Assembly: GCF_900105945.1 (NCBI RefSeq)
Contig: NZ_FNSO01000004.1
Location: 7,878,001-7,942,000, forward strand
Length of the DNA stretch: 64,000 nucleotides
Reading direction: 5' to 3'
From: Amycolatopsis tolypomycina
Lineage (GTDB): Bacteria > Actinomycetota > Actinomycetes > Mycobacteriales > Pseudonocardiaceae
Shown: positions 25,759 through 34,483 of the stretch, in pieces
Layout of the letters: every line of letters starts with the position of its first letter
How positions within the stretch are numbered: position 1 is the stretch's first letter
Translations under genes and position numbers: made by a program
Notes under the pieces: model-generated
Seen by the model: the letters and a program-made list of their open reading frames with translations, nothing else
What the model was told of the DNA's origin: nothing
The model's database searches: none

Positions 25759-26535
25759 TCAGACCGCGCTGGCCGTCGCGGCGCCCGCGAGCATTTCACC
25801 GAGGCGGTGGCGCAGCGTGGCGGCGTCGGCGGGGGCGATGGTGATCCAGTCCCGGCCGTCGCGGCCGCGGGTGGCCTGGGTGAAGTAGCGGCCCGTTTCG
25901 GTGTCGAACCAGCTCAGCACCGGCGTGCGGGTGCGGCCGCCGAGCCGGCTGCGGGCGTTGGCGCCGATCTGCCCGCCGCGCAGCCGCGGCTGGGCGTGCA
26001 GCCTGGCCAGCGCCTTGCGGTCGTCGTCGGCCGATGCGCGCTCGTCGCCGTTGCCGCGCCGCTGCAGGAAGTCGCCGCCGGTCAGCTGCTCGAGCGGCAC
26101 CGTGATCGACTTCTCGGTGCCGCGCGGGGCGCCGGGCAGCAGCGACACGATCGCGCCGGCCAGCCCGTCGGCCGGGCACGGCTGCAGGTGCAGGCCGCGG
26201 GTGTCCTGCACGGCCAGCAGGCCTTGGCCACCCAGCACGCCGGCGATCGCGAGCAGCGGTTCGGCGTCCGGGGCGATCAGCTGGACGGCGTCCAGGCTCA
26301 GCTCGGGGTTCGCGAGCACGCCGAAGTAGTCCTCGACGTGCGGCTCGGGCCGGCCGCGGCCGTCGGCGAGGCCACGCGCGGTGAGCCCCTCCAGCGTGCG
26401 GCGGCGCAGCAGGGCCCGCTCGTCGACGGTCGCGCCGTGCGAACGGATGCGCAGCGGGTACGGCAGCTCGCCCAGCCCGGCGGACTCCCACAGGAAGTCG
26501 ACCTCGACCGGGGTGAGCAGCTCAGCGTTCGGCAT
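25759..26535 (-). CDS. EspG-family type VII secretion chaperone-like protein (2)
   Basis: A 258-residue EspG-family paralogue of the downstream gene: VEVDFLWESAGLGELPYPLRIRSHG at the start, LLPGAPRGTEKSITVPLEQL in the middle, and LRGGQIGANARS ... LSWFDTETGRYFTQATRGRDGRDWITIAPADAATL at the end. ATG 26535 is chosen because GGGGGTGG precedes it and the conserved block starts here. Two dissimilar EspG copies next to one PPE-like and one PE-like gene suggest that each handles a different surface or client. No EccC, EccD or MycP gene lies in the window. Confidence 0.85.
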   Translation of the reverse strand: MPNAELLTPVEVDFLWESAGLGELPYPLRIRSHGATVDERALLRRRTLEGLTARGLADGRGRPEPHVEDYFGVLANPELSLDAVQLIAPDAEPLLAIAGVLGGQGLLAVQDTRGLHLQPCPADGLAGAIVSLLPGAPRGTEKSITVPLEQLTGGDFLQRRGNGDERASADDDRKALARLHAQPRLRGGQIGANARSRLGGRTRTPVLSWFDTETGRYFTQATRGRDGRDWITIAPADAATLRHRLGEMLAGAATASAV

Positions 26536-26595
26536 CGAGCCACCCCCAGGAGAAACCGGGCCGGGCACGCTGTCGGCGTGCCCGGCCCGAACGGA

Positions 26596-27981
26596 TCAGC
26601 GGTCTTCGTCGTCCCCGGACCACGCGCCGATGACCGGCGGCGGGGTCGCCTGGTTCGCGCCGAAGGCCTCGTCCGGGTCCGCCTCGATGAGGAAGGACGC
26701 GTGCGTGTGCTCCTCGTCCTGCTCGCCCTGGGCACCCTGCGGGGCCATGCCGCCCATGCCCGGGCTCATCGGCGGCGGGGTCTGCCCGCCGATGGTGCCC
26801 GCGGACGAGACGACGCCCTGCTGCGGCGCCTGGGCCGACGCGGCGCTCTGGCCCTGGCCTTCGGCCGCCGCGAGGCTCGTTTCGTTCTGCGACTTCGCGC
26901 CGGACTTGCTGCCCGCGCCCAGCGCCCGCGACGCCAGCGCGCCGAGACCGCCGGCCACGCCGCCGATGCCGAGGCCCAAGCCGACCTTGCCGAGTGGGCT
27001 GCCGCCGCCGGACTGCGGGCCGCCCGGGGCGACGTGCCCCGCGCCGGTGCCCGCGCCGGTGGCTGTGCCGCCGGCGCCGTCGCTGCCGAGCGTGGCCGCG
27101 TCCGCGCCGAAGCCCGCACCCGCGACGCCGCCGTGGACGCCGTTCGGGCCGACCCCGGCGTGCTGCGCGCCGAACGCGCTGCCGTGGCCGCCGAAGCCCG
27201 CGGCACCGGCCGAGAAGATCGCGTCGCTCGCGCCGGGCAGGCTGCCCACCGGGCCGGTGCTGCCGACGCCGTTGACCGCGTTGAACGCGAAGGAGTTGTG
27301 CGACGCCGTCGGCTTCATGCCGAGCGACTCGGGGCCGAAGCTCGGGGTCGAGTTGTCGACCTCCTTCATCGCCTGCGTGTAGGCGTTGAAGAACGCGACC
27401 TGCTGCGCCTTGACGTCGTTGGCCGCGTCCGCCTGCGCCTTCTGGTCGGCGATCAGCGCCGCCGGACCGCCGGCCAGCGCGGCCGCCATGGACTGCTTGG
27501 GGTCGTAGTCCTTCGGGGCGGGCATCTTCTTGACCTCGGCGGCCGCCGCGGCCTGCTTGGCGAGCCGGTCGGACATCGTGTGCGCGGCGTCGGAAGCCTG
27601 CGAACCGGAGTTCGCGATGGCCACCAGCGCGCCCTGCGCACCCGCGGCACCCCGGCCCACCCACGCGTTGCCCAGCTCGGAGATCGCGTTGTAGAGGTGG
27701 TCGGAGGCCTGCTTCAGCTCGGAGCCGTGGTGCGCCCAGACGTGCCCGGTCGCCTCGGCCGTGCCGGGGTCGTTGTTGTTGACCGCGCCGGCGTAGAGCT
27801 GCTGGCTCTCCTGCGCGTTCCAGTTCGGCGGGTTGGCGATCGCCCGGTCGTTGCCCATGTCGAAGCCGCCGGCGCTGCCGCGGGCGTTGTCGACGATGTT
27901 CTGCGACGCCGAGTTGTCGCCGAGCGGGACCAGCGAGCCCGGGTCGGTCCCCGTCGGCTGGTCGCTGTCGTTCGGAGCCAT
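26596..27981 (-). CDS. PPE-like / WXG100-superfamily secreted protein
   Basis: A 461-residue protein whose first 200 residues form the helical PPE-like domain: NPPNWNAQESQQLYAGAVNN, then HVWAHHGSELKQASDHLYNAISELGNAWVGRGAAGAQGAL with the W-x-G turn, then further helices to about 200. The remaining 260 residues are Gly/Ala-rich and low in complexity. No signal peptide, as expected for ESX substrates. It follows a PE-like gene by 22 bp and precedes two EspG genes, matching the PE-PPE-EspG arrangement of mycobacterial ESX loci. The C-terminal tail ends in an acidic stretch containing PDEAFGANQATPPP. Confidence 0.8.
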   Translation of the reverse strand: MAPNDSDQPTGTDPGSLVPLGDNSASQNIVDNARGSAGGFDMGNDRAIANPPNWNAQESQQLYAGAVNNNDPGTAEATGHVWAHHGSELKQASDHLYNAISELGNAWVGRGAAGAQGALVAIANSGSQASDAAHTMSDRLAKQAAAAAEVKKMPAPKDYDPKQSMAAALAGGPAALIADQKAQADAANDVKAQQVAFFNAYTQAMKEVDNSTPSFGPESLGMKPTASHNSFAFNAVNGVGSTGPVGSLPGASDAIFSAGAAGFGGHGSAFGAQHAGVGPNGVHGGVAGAGFGADAATLGSDGAGGTATGAGTGAGHVAPGGPQSGGGSPLGKVGLGLGIGGVAGGLGALASRALGAGSKSGAKSQNETSLAAAEGQGQSAASAQAPQQGVVSSAGTIGGQTPPPMSPGMGGMAPQGAQGEQDEEHTHASFLIEADPDEAFGANQATPPPVIGAWSGDDEDR

Positions 27982-28003
27982 GACTACGAGTTCCCCTCTG
28001 GAC

Positions 28004-28369
28004 TCAGGCGTTACGGAACGGGTCGGCCGCGGCCTGGTCGATCTCGTGGTACCGGGACATCGCCGTGACGATGCCTTCTTCGGCGGCGGAGTACTGGTCG
28101 AGCAGGTTCTGCAGCGCGGCGGCGTAGGAGTCGCCCCCGCCGTCCGCGCGCTGCACGAACTTCGCGGCCATCGCGTTGCCGACCGGGTTGTCGCCGAGCT
28201 TCGGCGGCTGGGCCAGCGTGCCCGCGCCGGCGAGCAGGGCCTCGACGGCGTCCTTGCCGGTGCGGATCTTGTTCAGCACGGCCTGCGCGGCGTCGGGGTC
28301 GATCCCGACCTGACCCGCCGCGGCCGCGGCCTTGAAGGCGTTCGCGTCGGCAGCGCTGCTGTTCACCAT
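28004..28369 (-). CDS. PE-like small helical protein
   Basis: A 121-residue, all-helical, Ala-rich protein without signal peptide. The pattern of helices, and a C-terminal YHEIDQAAADPF resembling the YxxxD/E secretion signal of ESX substrates (Y, three residues, D), fit a PE/EsxA-like partner of the PPE-like protein 22 bp downstream. ATG 28369 follows GGGAGAGAG. The usual PE motif is not obvious, so the family name is inferred from size, fold pattern and position. Confidence 0.65.
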   Translation of the reverse strand: MVNSSAADANAFKAAAAAGQVGIDPDAAQAVLNKIRTGKDAVEALLAGAGTLAQPPKLGDNPVGNAMAAKFVQRADGGGDSYAAALQNLLDQYSAAEEGIVTAMSRYHEIDQAAADPFRNA

Positions 28370-28510
28370 CTGCACTCTCTCCCGTTCCCCCGACCCGGTC
28401 ACCGCGGGCACGAATGGTCTTCGCATAGGTTAACGCACGTGATCAGAGCCTATGACGCATTCCGCGAAGCCGGGGTTCCGCACATCCGGTAGTTGCGCCG
28501 AACGGTTGGC

Positions 28511-29062
28511 TCAGGCCGTGTAGACCTTGGGGTCCAGGGTGCCGATGTAGGGCAGGTCCCGGTAGCGCTCGGCGTAGTCGAGGCCGTAGCCGACGACGAA
28601 CTCGTTGGGGATGTCGAAGCCGATGTACTTCACCGGCACGTCCACCTTCACCGCTTCCGGCTTGCGCAGCAGCGAAACGACCTCGAGCGACGCCGGGTTG
28701 CGGCTGGCGAGGTTCTTCAGCAGCCACGACAGCGTCAGGCCGGAGTCGACGATGTCCTCGACGATCAGGACGTCCCGGCCCGCGATGTCGCGGTCGAGGT
28801 CCTTGAGGATCCGGACGACGCCGGACGACGACGTCGCCGAGCCGTAGGAGGACACGGCCATGAATTCCAGCTGCGTCGGCAGCGGCAGCGCGCGGGCGAA
28901 GTCGGTCATGAACATGACCGCGCCCTTCAGGACGCCCACCAGCAGGAGTTCGCCCTGCCCGTTGGCCGGATAGTCGGCGGCGATCTGCGCCGACAGTTCC
29001 GCGATCTTGTCCTTGATCTGCTGCTCGGTGACGAGCACGGAGGCGATTTCGCCCTCGTACAC
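28511..29062 (-). CDS. hpt: Hypoxanthine(-guanine) phosphoribosyltransferase
   Basis: A 183-residue PRTase that salvages hypoxanthine/guanine to IMP/GMP. The PRPP loop [14 protein letters not shown] (about 104-117), the hood and PPi loop ([10 protein letters not shown]), and the C-terminal base-binding [26 protein letters not shown] are all present. It starts with GTG, 3 bp after the tilS stop, so it is coupled to tilS. Order tilS-hpt is widely conserved, as in M. tuberculosis Rv3625c-Rv3624c. Confidence 0.97.
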   Translation of the reverse strand: MYEGEIASVLVTEQQIKDKIAELSAQIAADYPANGQGELLLVGVLKGAVMFMTDFARALPLPTQLEFMAVSSYGSATSSSGVVRILKDLDRDIAGRDVLIVEDIVDSGLTLSWLLKNLASRNPASLEVVSLLRKPEAVKVDVPVKYIGFDIPNEFVVGYGLDYAERYRDLPYIGTLDPKVYTA

Positions 29063-29065
29063 GGG

Positions 29066-30025
29066 TCATTCCCCTCGGGTGGTGGGTTGGGAGACGACGC
29101 AGAGCCTGCCATGCGCCCGGCGTGCTTCCAAGTTGCCCGGCAACCAGACGCCGCCCTGACCACGCCACCGGGCGACGAGGTCGTCGACCGCCCGGAGGTG
29201 CGCGTCGGTGAGCTCGCGCACACCCGATTGCAGCAACCACCTGCGAAGAACCCGCCGCCGCAGTGCCGCGGGCTCGGCCTCGAGGACCCCGACGGCCAGC
29301 CCCTCCACACCGCCCGCGCGGGTGAAGATCATGTCCGCCATTGTGTCCAGCGCCTCATTGTCTTCACGCAGTTGCGCGGCCGTGCGGGCGAGCGCGGCGG
29401 CGACCCCGCCGTTGAGGACGTCTTCCAGCAACGGCAGGACTTCGGTGCGCAGCCGGACGCGGGTGAAGCGCGGCTCGGCGTTGTGCGGGTCGTCCCACGG
29501 CTCCACGCCGAGCTCCGCGCACGCGGCCCGGGTGGTGGCGCGGCCGACGGCGAGCAGCGGCCGTCCCCACGGCGGGTCGTGCGGCCGCATCCCGGCGACG
29601 CTGCGCGGGCCGGACCCGCGGCCGAGCCCGAGCAGGACCGTTTCGGCCTGGTCGTCGAGGGTGTGGCCGAGCAGGACGAGCTCGTGCCCGGCGAGCGCCC
29701 GGTAGCGGGCCTTGCGGGCGGCGGCTTCCGGGCCGCCCGGGCCGGTGACGTCGACCCGGCGCACCTCGGCTTCGTCGACGCCCAGCGCCTTCGCCGCGGC
29801 GGCCGCGTCGGCCGCGACCTTCGCGGAGCCTTCCTGCAGCCCGTGGTCGACGACCAGCGCCCGGACGACGTGCCCGCGGTGGCGCCCGACGTGCGCGGCG
29901 GCCTCGGCCAGCGCCAGCGAGTCCGCGCCGCCGGACACCGCCACGCACAGCTCGTGCGGCCCGGTGACGCTCTCGAGGAAGCCACGCACGGCCCGGCGGA
30001 CGGCCGCGACCGCCGGCCCGGTCAT
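29066..30025 (-). CDS. tilS: tRNA(Ile)-lysidine synthetase
   Basis: A 319-residue N-type ATP pyrophosphatase that adds lysine to C34 of tRNA-Ile(CAU), changing decoding to AUA. P-loop VSGGADS lies at residues 30-36; the family motifs HTLDDQAETVLLGLGRG and NAEPRFTRVRLRTEVLPLLE are intact. The ATG overlaps the upstream stop (ATGA, 4 bp), and 3 bp separate its stop from hpt. It is shorter than the E. coli enzyme, as usual for actinobacteria, which lack the extra C-terminal domain. Confidence 0.96.
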   Translation of the reverse strand: MTGPAVAAVRRAVRGFLESVTGPHELCVAVSGGADSLALAEAAAHVGRHRGHVVRALVVDHGLQEGSAKVAADAAAAAKALGVDEAEVRRVDVTGPGGPEAAARKARYRALAGHELVLLGHTLDDQAETVLLGLGRGSGPRSVAGMRPHDPPWGRPLLAVGRATTRAACAELGVEPWDDPHNAEPRFTRVRLRTEVLPLLEDVLNGGVAAALARTAAQLREDNEALDTMADMIFTRAGGVEGLAVGVLEAEPAALRRRVLRRWLLQSGVRELTDAHLRAVDDLVARWRGQGGVWLPGNLEARRAHGRLCVVSQPTTRGE

Positions 30026-31068
30026 CCGTGCAGGCGCCGGACCCACGCCGCCGGGTCGGAGATCTCGGCGCGCGACGGCAGGGTGTTCGGCGACCGCCAG
30101 ACGGCGTTGAAGCCGTCCATGCCGACGGCGTCCACGACGTGCTTCGTGAACTTCGCGCCTTCTTCGTACTGACGGATCTTCGCGTCGACGCCGAGCAGCG
30201 CGCGCAGCAGCCGGTCGAACACGCCGCCGCCCTTGCGCCGGGCGGTGAACCGCGCCCGGATCGTGTCGACGCTCGGCACGACCTGCGGGCCGACGGCGTC
30301 CATCACGTAGTCGGCGTGCCCCTCCAGGAGCGTCGAGAGCGCGAGCAGCCTGTCGAACACCGCACGTTCCTTCGGCGACTGGAGCAACTCGGCCAGGTTG
30401 AGCTTCGGGCCCTGCTTGATCGCTTCGGGCAGCCTGCCGAACAGGTCGGACAGGCCGTCGGTGCCGCCAATGCCGCTACTGGTAAGCCCGGAAACGAGCC
30501 GTTCGACCTCGTCGGCGAAGTAGTCGCGCAGCCACCTGACCGCGGTGAACTGCAGCCGGTGGGTGCACTCGTGCAGGCACACCCAGAGCCGGAAGTCGTG
30601 GCCCGGCACGTCCATCGCCTGCTCGGCGGCGACGACGTTCGGCGCGACCAGCAGCAGCGTGCCTTCCTTGTCCGGCCCGCCGAAGGGGTCGTACTGGCCG
30701 AGCACGCGGCTGGCGAGGAACGCGAGCACCAGCCCGGTCTGCACGCCGGCGCCGCCGGCCAGGATCGGCCCGAGCGGGCCGCCCTGCTGCGGCAGCGCGC
30801 GCCCGGTCAGCTCGCCCAGCCCGGCCGCTGCCGATCTCACCCAGCCCGGGCGGTCGACGACCTCGCCGGGCAGCAGCGGCAGGTCGAGCCCCAGGTTCGT
30901 CAGCTGCCGCACGTGCCCCTCGGCCTCGACGGTCAGCTCGCGCAGGTCGGTGACGGCCTCTTCGGCCCGTTCCCGCGGCACCTGCGGGCCGCCGCGCACC
31001 AGCAGTGCGCCGGTCTGCGCGGCGATCGCCCAGTCGACCATGGGCCGGGTCTGCGTTTCCTGACTCAC
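30022..31068 (-). CDS. Zinc-dependent metalloprotease-like protein, DUF2342 / F420-associated family
   Basis: A 348-residue protein of the family annotated as coenzyme F420 biosynthesis-associated (TIGR03624/TIGR03883), with an HExxH-type motif HECTH in LWVCLHECTHRLQF near residue 165 and a conserved downstream ALSTLLEGHADYVMDAVG. It lacks a signal peptide and probably acts in the cytosol. The actual peptidase activity and any link to F420 are unproven. GTG 31068 has TAGCGT 7 nt upstream (leaderless). It is followed without gap by tilS and hpt, the order Rv3626c-Rv3625c-Rv3624c of M. tuberculosis. Confidence 0.85.
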   Translation of the reverse strand: MSQETQTRPMVDWAIAAQTGALLVRGGPQVPRERAEEAVTDLRELTVEAEGHVRQLTNLGLDLPLLPGEVVDRPGWVRSAAAGLGELTGRALPQQGGPLGPILAGGAGVQTGLVLAFLASRVLGQYDPFGGPDKEGTLLLVAPNVVAAEQAMDVPGHDFRLWVCLHECTHRLQFTAVRWLRDYFADEVERLVSGLTSSGIGGTDGLSDLFGRLPEAIKQGPKLNLAELLQSPKERAVFDRLLALSTLLEGHADYVMDAVGPQVVPSVDTIRARFTARRKGGGVFDRLLRALLGVDAKIRQYEEGAKFTKHVVDAVGMDGFNAVWRSPNTLPSRAEISDPAAWVRRLHG

Positions 31069-31131
31069 CCTTCCGACGCTACCCGGCCGGTGCCGGTTTC
31101 CGGCCACGATCTTCGTACGGTTCGGCTTCCG

Positions 31132-33750
31132 CTAGGCGCAGCCGCACTTGCGGAGGCTCGTCGCGAGGACGTCGAGGGCGTCGCGACCGGAGTCGGTGTC
31201 GGAGCCGTTGGACATGAACGCGAACACCAGCACCCGGCCGTCCTGGTCGAGGACGAGCCCGGCGAGGGTGTTCACGCCGGTGAGCGTGCCCGTCTTGGCC
31301 CGCACCCAGCCGCGGCCGGCCTGCGACGCCGCCGTGTCGAAGCGCTTGTCGGCCAGGGTGCCCGAGCCGCCGGCCACCGGGAGGCCGGCCAGCACCGGGC
31401 GCAGCTTCGCCGTGTTCGGGTTCTTGCCGTCCTGCGCCGCCGCGGCCGCCAGGAGCTGGGTCAGCAGCCGGGCCGGGATGCGGTTGAGCGACGAGATGCC
31501 GCTGCCGTCGGACAGCGCGACGCCCGAGACGTCGAAGCCGGCGTCCTTGAGGACCTTGATGGTCGCCCTGGCCCCGCCGGCGTAGCTGGCCTCCTCGCCG
31601 CTCGCGAGCGCGACCTGCCGGGCGACCGCCTCGGCGAGGACGTCGTCGGACAGCTCCATCAGGTCGGACACCAGCTGGGTCAGCGGAGCCGACTTCACCT
31701 CGCCGACGACCTTCGCGTCCTTGGGCGCGGTCGCCTGGCCGCCCGCCGAAGCACCCAGCTTCGAGGCGATCGTCTGGGCGAGCGCGCTGCCCGCGTTCGC
31801 CGTGCGCTGCGAGTTGTTGTCCTTGGGGTTGATCCGGCCGCCGTCGGCCATCACGGGCGCCATCTGCGTCGCGTACGTCGACGGCGCGTCGCCCGCCTCC
31901 CAGCCCGGCGCGGTCGTCGCGCCCTTGAACAGCGTCAGGTCGACCTGCACCTTCTTGACGCCCGGCACGGCCTTCTTGACCTGCGCGACGAGGTCGTCGA
32001 CGTGCGCGGCCCCCGGGTACAGCGGGGACTCGGTGCCCAGCGGCAGGTTGGTCAGGGTCGTGTCGCCGCCCCCGACCAGGATCACCGTGCCCGGGTCGGC
32101 GCCCTGCACGATCTTGGTCGAGAGGCGCAGGTTGTGGTCGAGGGAGAGCAGCGCGGCCGCCGACGTGAGCACCTTCGTCGTCGAGGCGGGCGTCACCGGC
32201 GTCGACGAGCCGTGGTCCCACAGCACGGTCCCGGTCACCGGGTCGATCACGCTGCCGGTGAGCTGCCCGAGCGCGCTGTTCCCGGCCGCCGAGGCCAGCA
32301 CGGCCTTGACGCCGTCCGCGGTCGGCGCGGCGCCGGACGTGGCGGGCCCCTGCAGCTGCCGCGTGGCCGCGGCGGGCGACGGCGGGTCGCCCTTCGGCGC
32401 GTTCGGCGCCCAGGGCAGGGCCAGCCGGTTCGCGACCTTCGGGGTCGCCGCGGCGACCCCGCCACCGGCCAGCACCAGCAGGACGACCACGACGAGCGCG
32501 ATGAGCTTGCCCTTGCGCCGCTTCTTCGGCGGCTCACCCTCCGACGGCGCCTCGGCCGCGGGCGGCGGCTCCGTCTGGGGCGGTTCGGTCCGCGGCTGGG
32601 GCTGCTGCTGGAAGACGCCGGGGAAGGAGGAGGGCCGCTCGATCCCGACGGTCGCCTCGGCATCGAACCGCCGGCCGTCCGGCTCGATCCGCTGCGGCCG
32701 GGCCAGCGACCCGGCCGACGCCGACGGCACCAGCCCCCGCGGCGGCTCCGGCGGCAGCGCGGGACGGCGTTCACCCGGCTCGGCGGGCCGGTCGCCGGCG
32801 CGGTCCTCCCGCAGCTCGATGCGCTGGCTCCAGGGCTGGGAGTCCTGCTCTTCGCGACGCTGCGCGGCTCCGCGGCTCAGCTGCTCTTCGCGGCGCTGCT
32901 GTTCTTCGCGCCAGTGCTGCAGCTCTTCGCGCCATTGTTGCGGTTCTTCGTCCCGGGGCGGGACGTGCCGCTCGACCGGCACCACGGGCACCGGCCCGGA
33001 CGGCTTCATTTCGATGTACTGGGTGCTCTCCCCGGCCGAGGACACCGCTGGCGGGGCGGCTTTCGGCTCGGGCCGCTCGACGCGGATGTACTCGGTGCCC
33101 TCGTCGGCGGGCTTGGCCGCGGAGGGCTGCTGGGCCGCCCCGGACGGCTTGGCCGCGGACGGCTGGCCCACGGGCGGCTGCTGCCCGGCGGACGCCTGCT
33201 GGGCTGCCGGGGGCTGAGCCGGCGCGGACGGCTTGGCCGCGGACTGCTGGCCGGCGGGCGGCTGCTGGCCGGCGGCTGCCTGCTGGGCTGCCGGGAACGG
33301 CTGCTGGCCCACGGGGGGCTGGGCCGGCGAGGGCTGCTTGCCGGCGGGCGGCTGCTGGGCTGCCGGCGACTGCTGCTGCCCGGGCTGCTCGGCCCGGATG
33401 TACTCGGTGCCCTCACCATCCGGCTCGCCCGCCGCCGGCTGCTGCCGTGCCTCCGCCGGCTGCTTCGGCTCCCGGCTGCCGAGGCGGTCGGCCAGGTCCT
33501 GCTTGGCCGGCGGCGGCGGGGGCGCCGGCTCCTCCGCGGGCGCGTTCAGCCCCGGGATCGGCTCGGGCGGGACGTTCGGCGCAAACCACGACCCCTTCGG
33601 CGCCTCACTGCCTGTGACCTTCGGCACGCCCGGGCTGCCGCCGGTGGCCTTCGGCGGGTCCGGCAGCGCCATCGGCGTGGTCTCCCGCGCCCCGGACGAC
33701 GAGCCGTCTTCGTCCGACGAAGGCCACATCGGCTGGTCGTTTTCCGGCAC
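31132..33750 (-). CDS. dacB: D-alanyl-D-alanine carboxypeptidase/endopeptidase (PBP4 type) with long cytosolic domain
   Basis: An 872-residue peptidase of family S13. The first 410 residues are a Pro/Gln/Glu-rich cytosolic region, followed by one transmembrane helix (about 413-433) and the extracytoplasmic PBP4 domain with STTK (about 522), SGISSLN and KTG (about 817) motifs. It trims or cleaves peptidoglycan cross-links. M. tuberculosis Rv3627c (461 residues) lacks such a long N-terminus. The cytosolic part contains EGTEYIR twice (about 113 and 216) and ESTQYIE once (about 240), candidate Ser/Thr-kinase sites. GTG 33750 is supported by AAGGAG at 33757-33762. It is divergent from ppa, as in mycobacteria. 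Confidence 0.9.
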   Translation of the reverse strand: MPENDQPMWPSSDEDGSSSGARETTPMALPDPPKATGGSPGVPKVTGSEAPKGSWFAPNVPPEPIPGLNAPAEEPAPPPPPAKQDLADRLGSREPKQPAEARQQPAAGEPDGEGTEYIRAEQPGQQQSPAAQQPPAGKQPSPAQPPVGQQPFPAAQQAAAGQQPPAGQQSAAKPSAPAQPPAAQQASAGQQPPVGQPSAAKPSGAAQQPSAAKPADEGTEYIRVERPEPKAAPPAVSSAGESTQYIEMKPSGPVPVVPVERHVPPRDEEPQQWREELQHWREEQQRREEQLSRGAAQRREEQDSQPWSQRIELREDRAGDRPAEPGERRPALPPEPPRGLVPSASAGSLARPQRIEPDGRRFDAEATVGIERPSSFPGVFQQQPQPRTEPPQTEPPPAAEAPSEGEPPKKRRKGKLIALVVVVLLVLAGGGVAAATPKVANRLALPWAPNAPKGDPPSPAAATRQLQGPATSGAAPTADGVKAVLASAAGNSALGQLTGSVIDPVTGTVLWDHGSSTPVTPASTTKVLTSAAALLSLDHNLRLSTKIVQGADPGTVILVGGGDTTLTNLPLGTESPLYPGAAHVDDLVAQVKKAVPGVKKVQVDLTLFKGATTAPGWEAGDAPSTYATQMAPVMADGGRINPKDNNSQRTANAGSALAQTIASKLGASAGGQATAPKDAKVVGEVKSAPLTQLVSDLMELSDDVLAEAVARQVALASGEEASYAGGARATIKVLKDAGFDVSGVALSDGSGISSLNRIPARLLTQLLAAAAAQDGKNPNTAKLRPVLAGLPVAGGSGTLADKRFDTAASQAGRGWVRAKTGTLTGVNTLAGLVLDQDGRVLVFAFMSNGSDTDSGRDALDVLATSLRKCGCA

Positions 33751-33922
33751 CCACCACTCCTTCTCACCTGCCCCGGGAGGGGCCAAGCTCACATGCCGCG
33801 TGGCCGACATCGATGCGGCCCCCCGGCAGGGCGTAGTCCACACTAGGAGACGTCAAGACAGTCATGAAGGTTGCCGCCCGCGTCGCGGGTATGCCCGGAT
33901 CTGAAGAAGCAGCGAGGACGGC

Positions 33923-34432
33923 GTGGAGTTCGACGTCACGATCGAAATCCCCAAAGGGGAGCGCAACAAGTACGAGGTCGACCACAAGACCGGCCGCATC
34001 AAGCTGGACCGGACCCTGTTCACGGCCACCCAGTACCCGGCCGACTACGGGTTCATCGACGACACCCTCGGCCAGGACGGCGACCCGCTCGACGTGCTCG
34101 TCCTCGTCCAGGAGCCGACGTTCCCGGGCTGCCTGATCCGCTGCCGCGCGATCGGCATGTTCCGGATGACCGACGAGAAGGGCCCGGACGACAAGGTCCT
34201 CGCGGTCCCGACCAACGACCCGCGCCTCGAGCACCTGCGGGACATCCACCACCTGAACGAGTTCCACAAGCTGGAGATCCAGCACTTCTTCGAGGTCTAC
34301 AAGGACCTCGAGCCCGGCAAGAGCGTCGAAGGCTCGACCTGGGTCGGCCGCACCGAAGCCGAAGCCGAGATCAAGCGCTCGCTCGAGCGTGAGACCGACC
34401 GCTTGGCCAAGGAAGAGGCCAACGGTCACTGA
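33923..34432 (+). CDS. ppa: Inorganic pyrophosphatase
   Basis: A 169-residue family I soluble pyrophosphatase that hydrolyses PPi from biosynthetic reactions. Active-site motifs: [38 protein letters not shown] and the C-terminal KDLEPGK. The start is GTG 33923 with GAGGA 4 bp upstream. It is divergent from dacB, as in M. tuberculosis (Rv3627c-Rv3628). A strong terminator follows. A second, membrane-bound pyrophosphatase (hppA) is encoded at the other end of this window. Confidence 0.97.
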   Translation: MEFDVTIEIPKGERNKYEVDHKTGRIKLDRTLFTATQYPADYGFIDDTLGQDGDPLDVLVLVQEPTFPGCLIRCRAIGMFRMTDEKGPDDKVLAVPTNDPRLEHLRDIHHLNEFHKLEIQHFFEVYKDLEPGKSVEGSTWVGRTEAEAEIKRSLERETDRLAKEEANGH

Positions 34433-34439
34433 CCTGTGA

Positions 34440-34474
34440 AAAGGCCCCCTCGGAAGTTTCCCGAGGGGGCCTTT
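34440..34474. terminator. Terminator between ppa and the DHA2 exporter
   Basis: A perfect 14-bp stem AAAGGCCCCCTCGG / CCGAGGGGGCCTTT around a 7-nt loop, ending in T residues on both strands, so it can serve both convergent genes. Confidence 0.9.
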
Positions 34475-34483
34475 CCCATGCGA

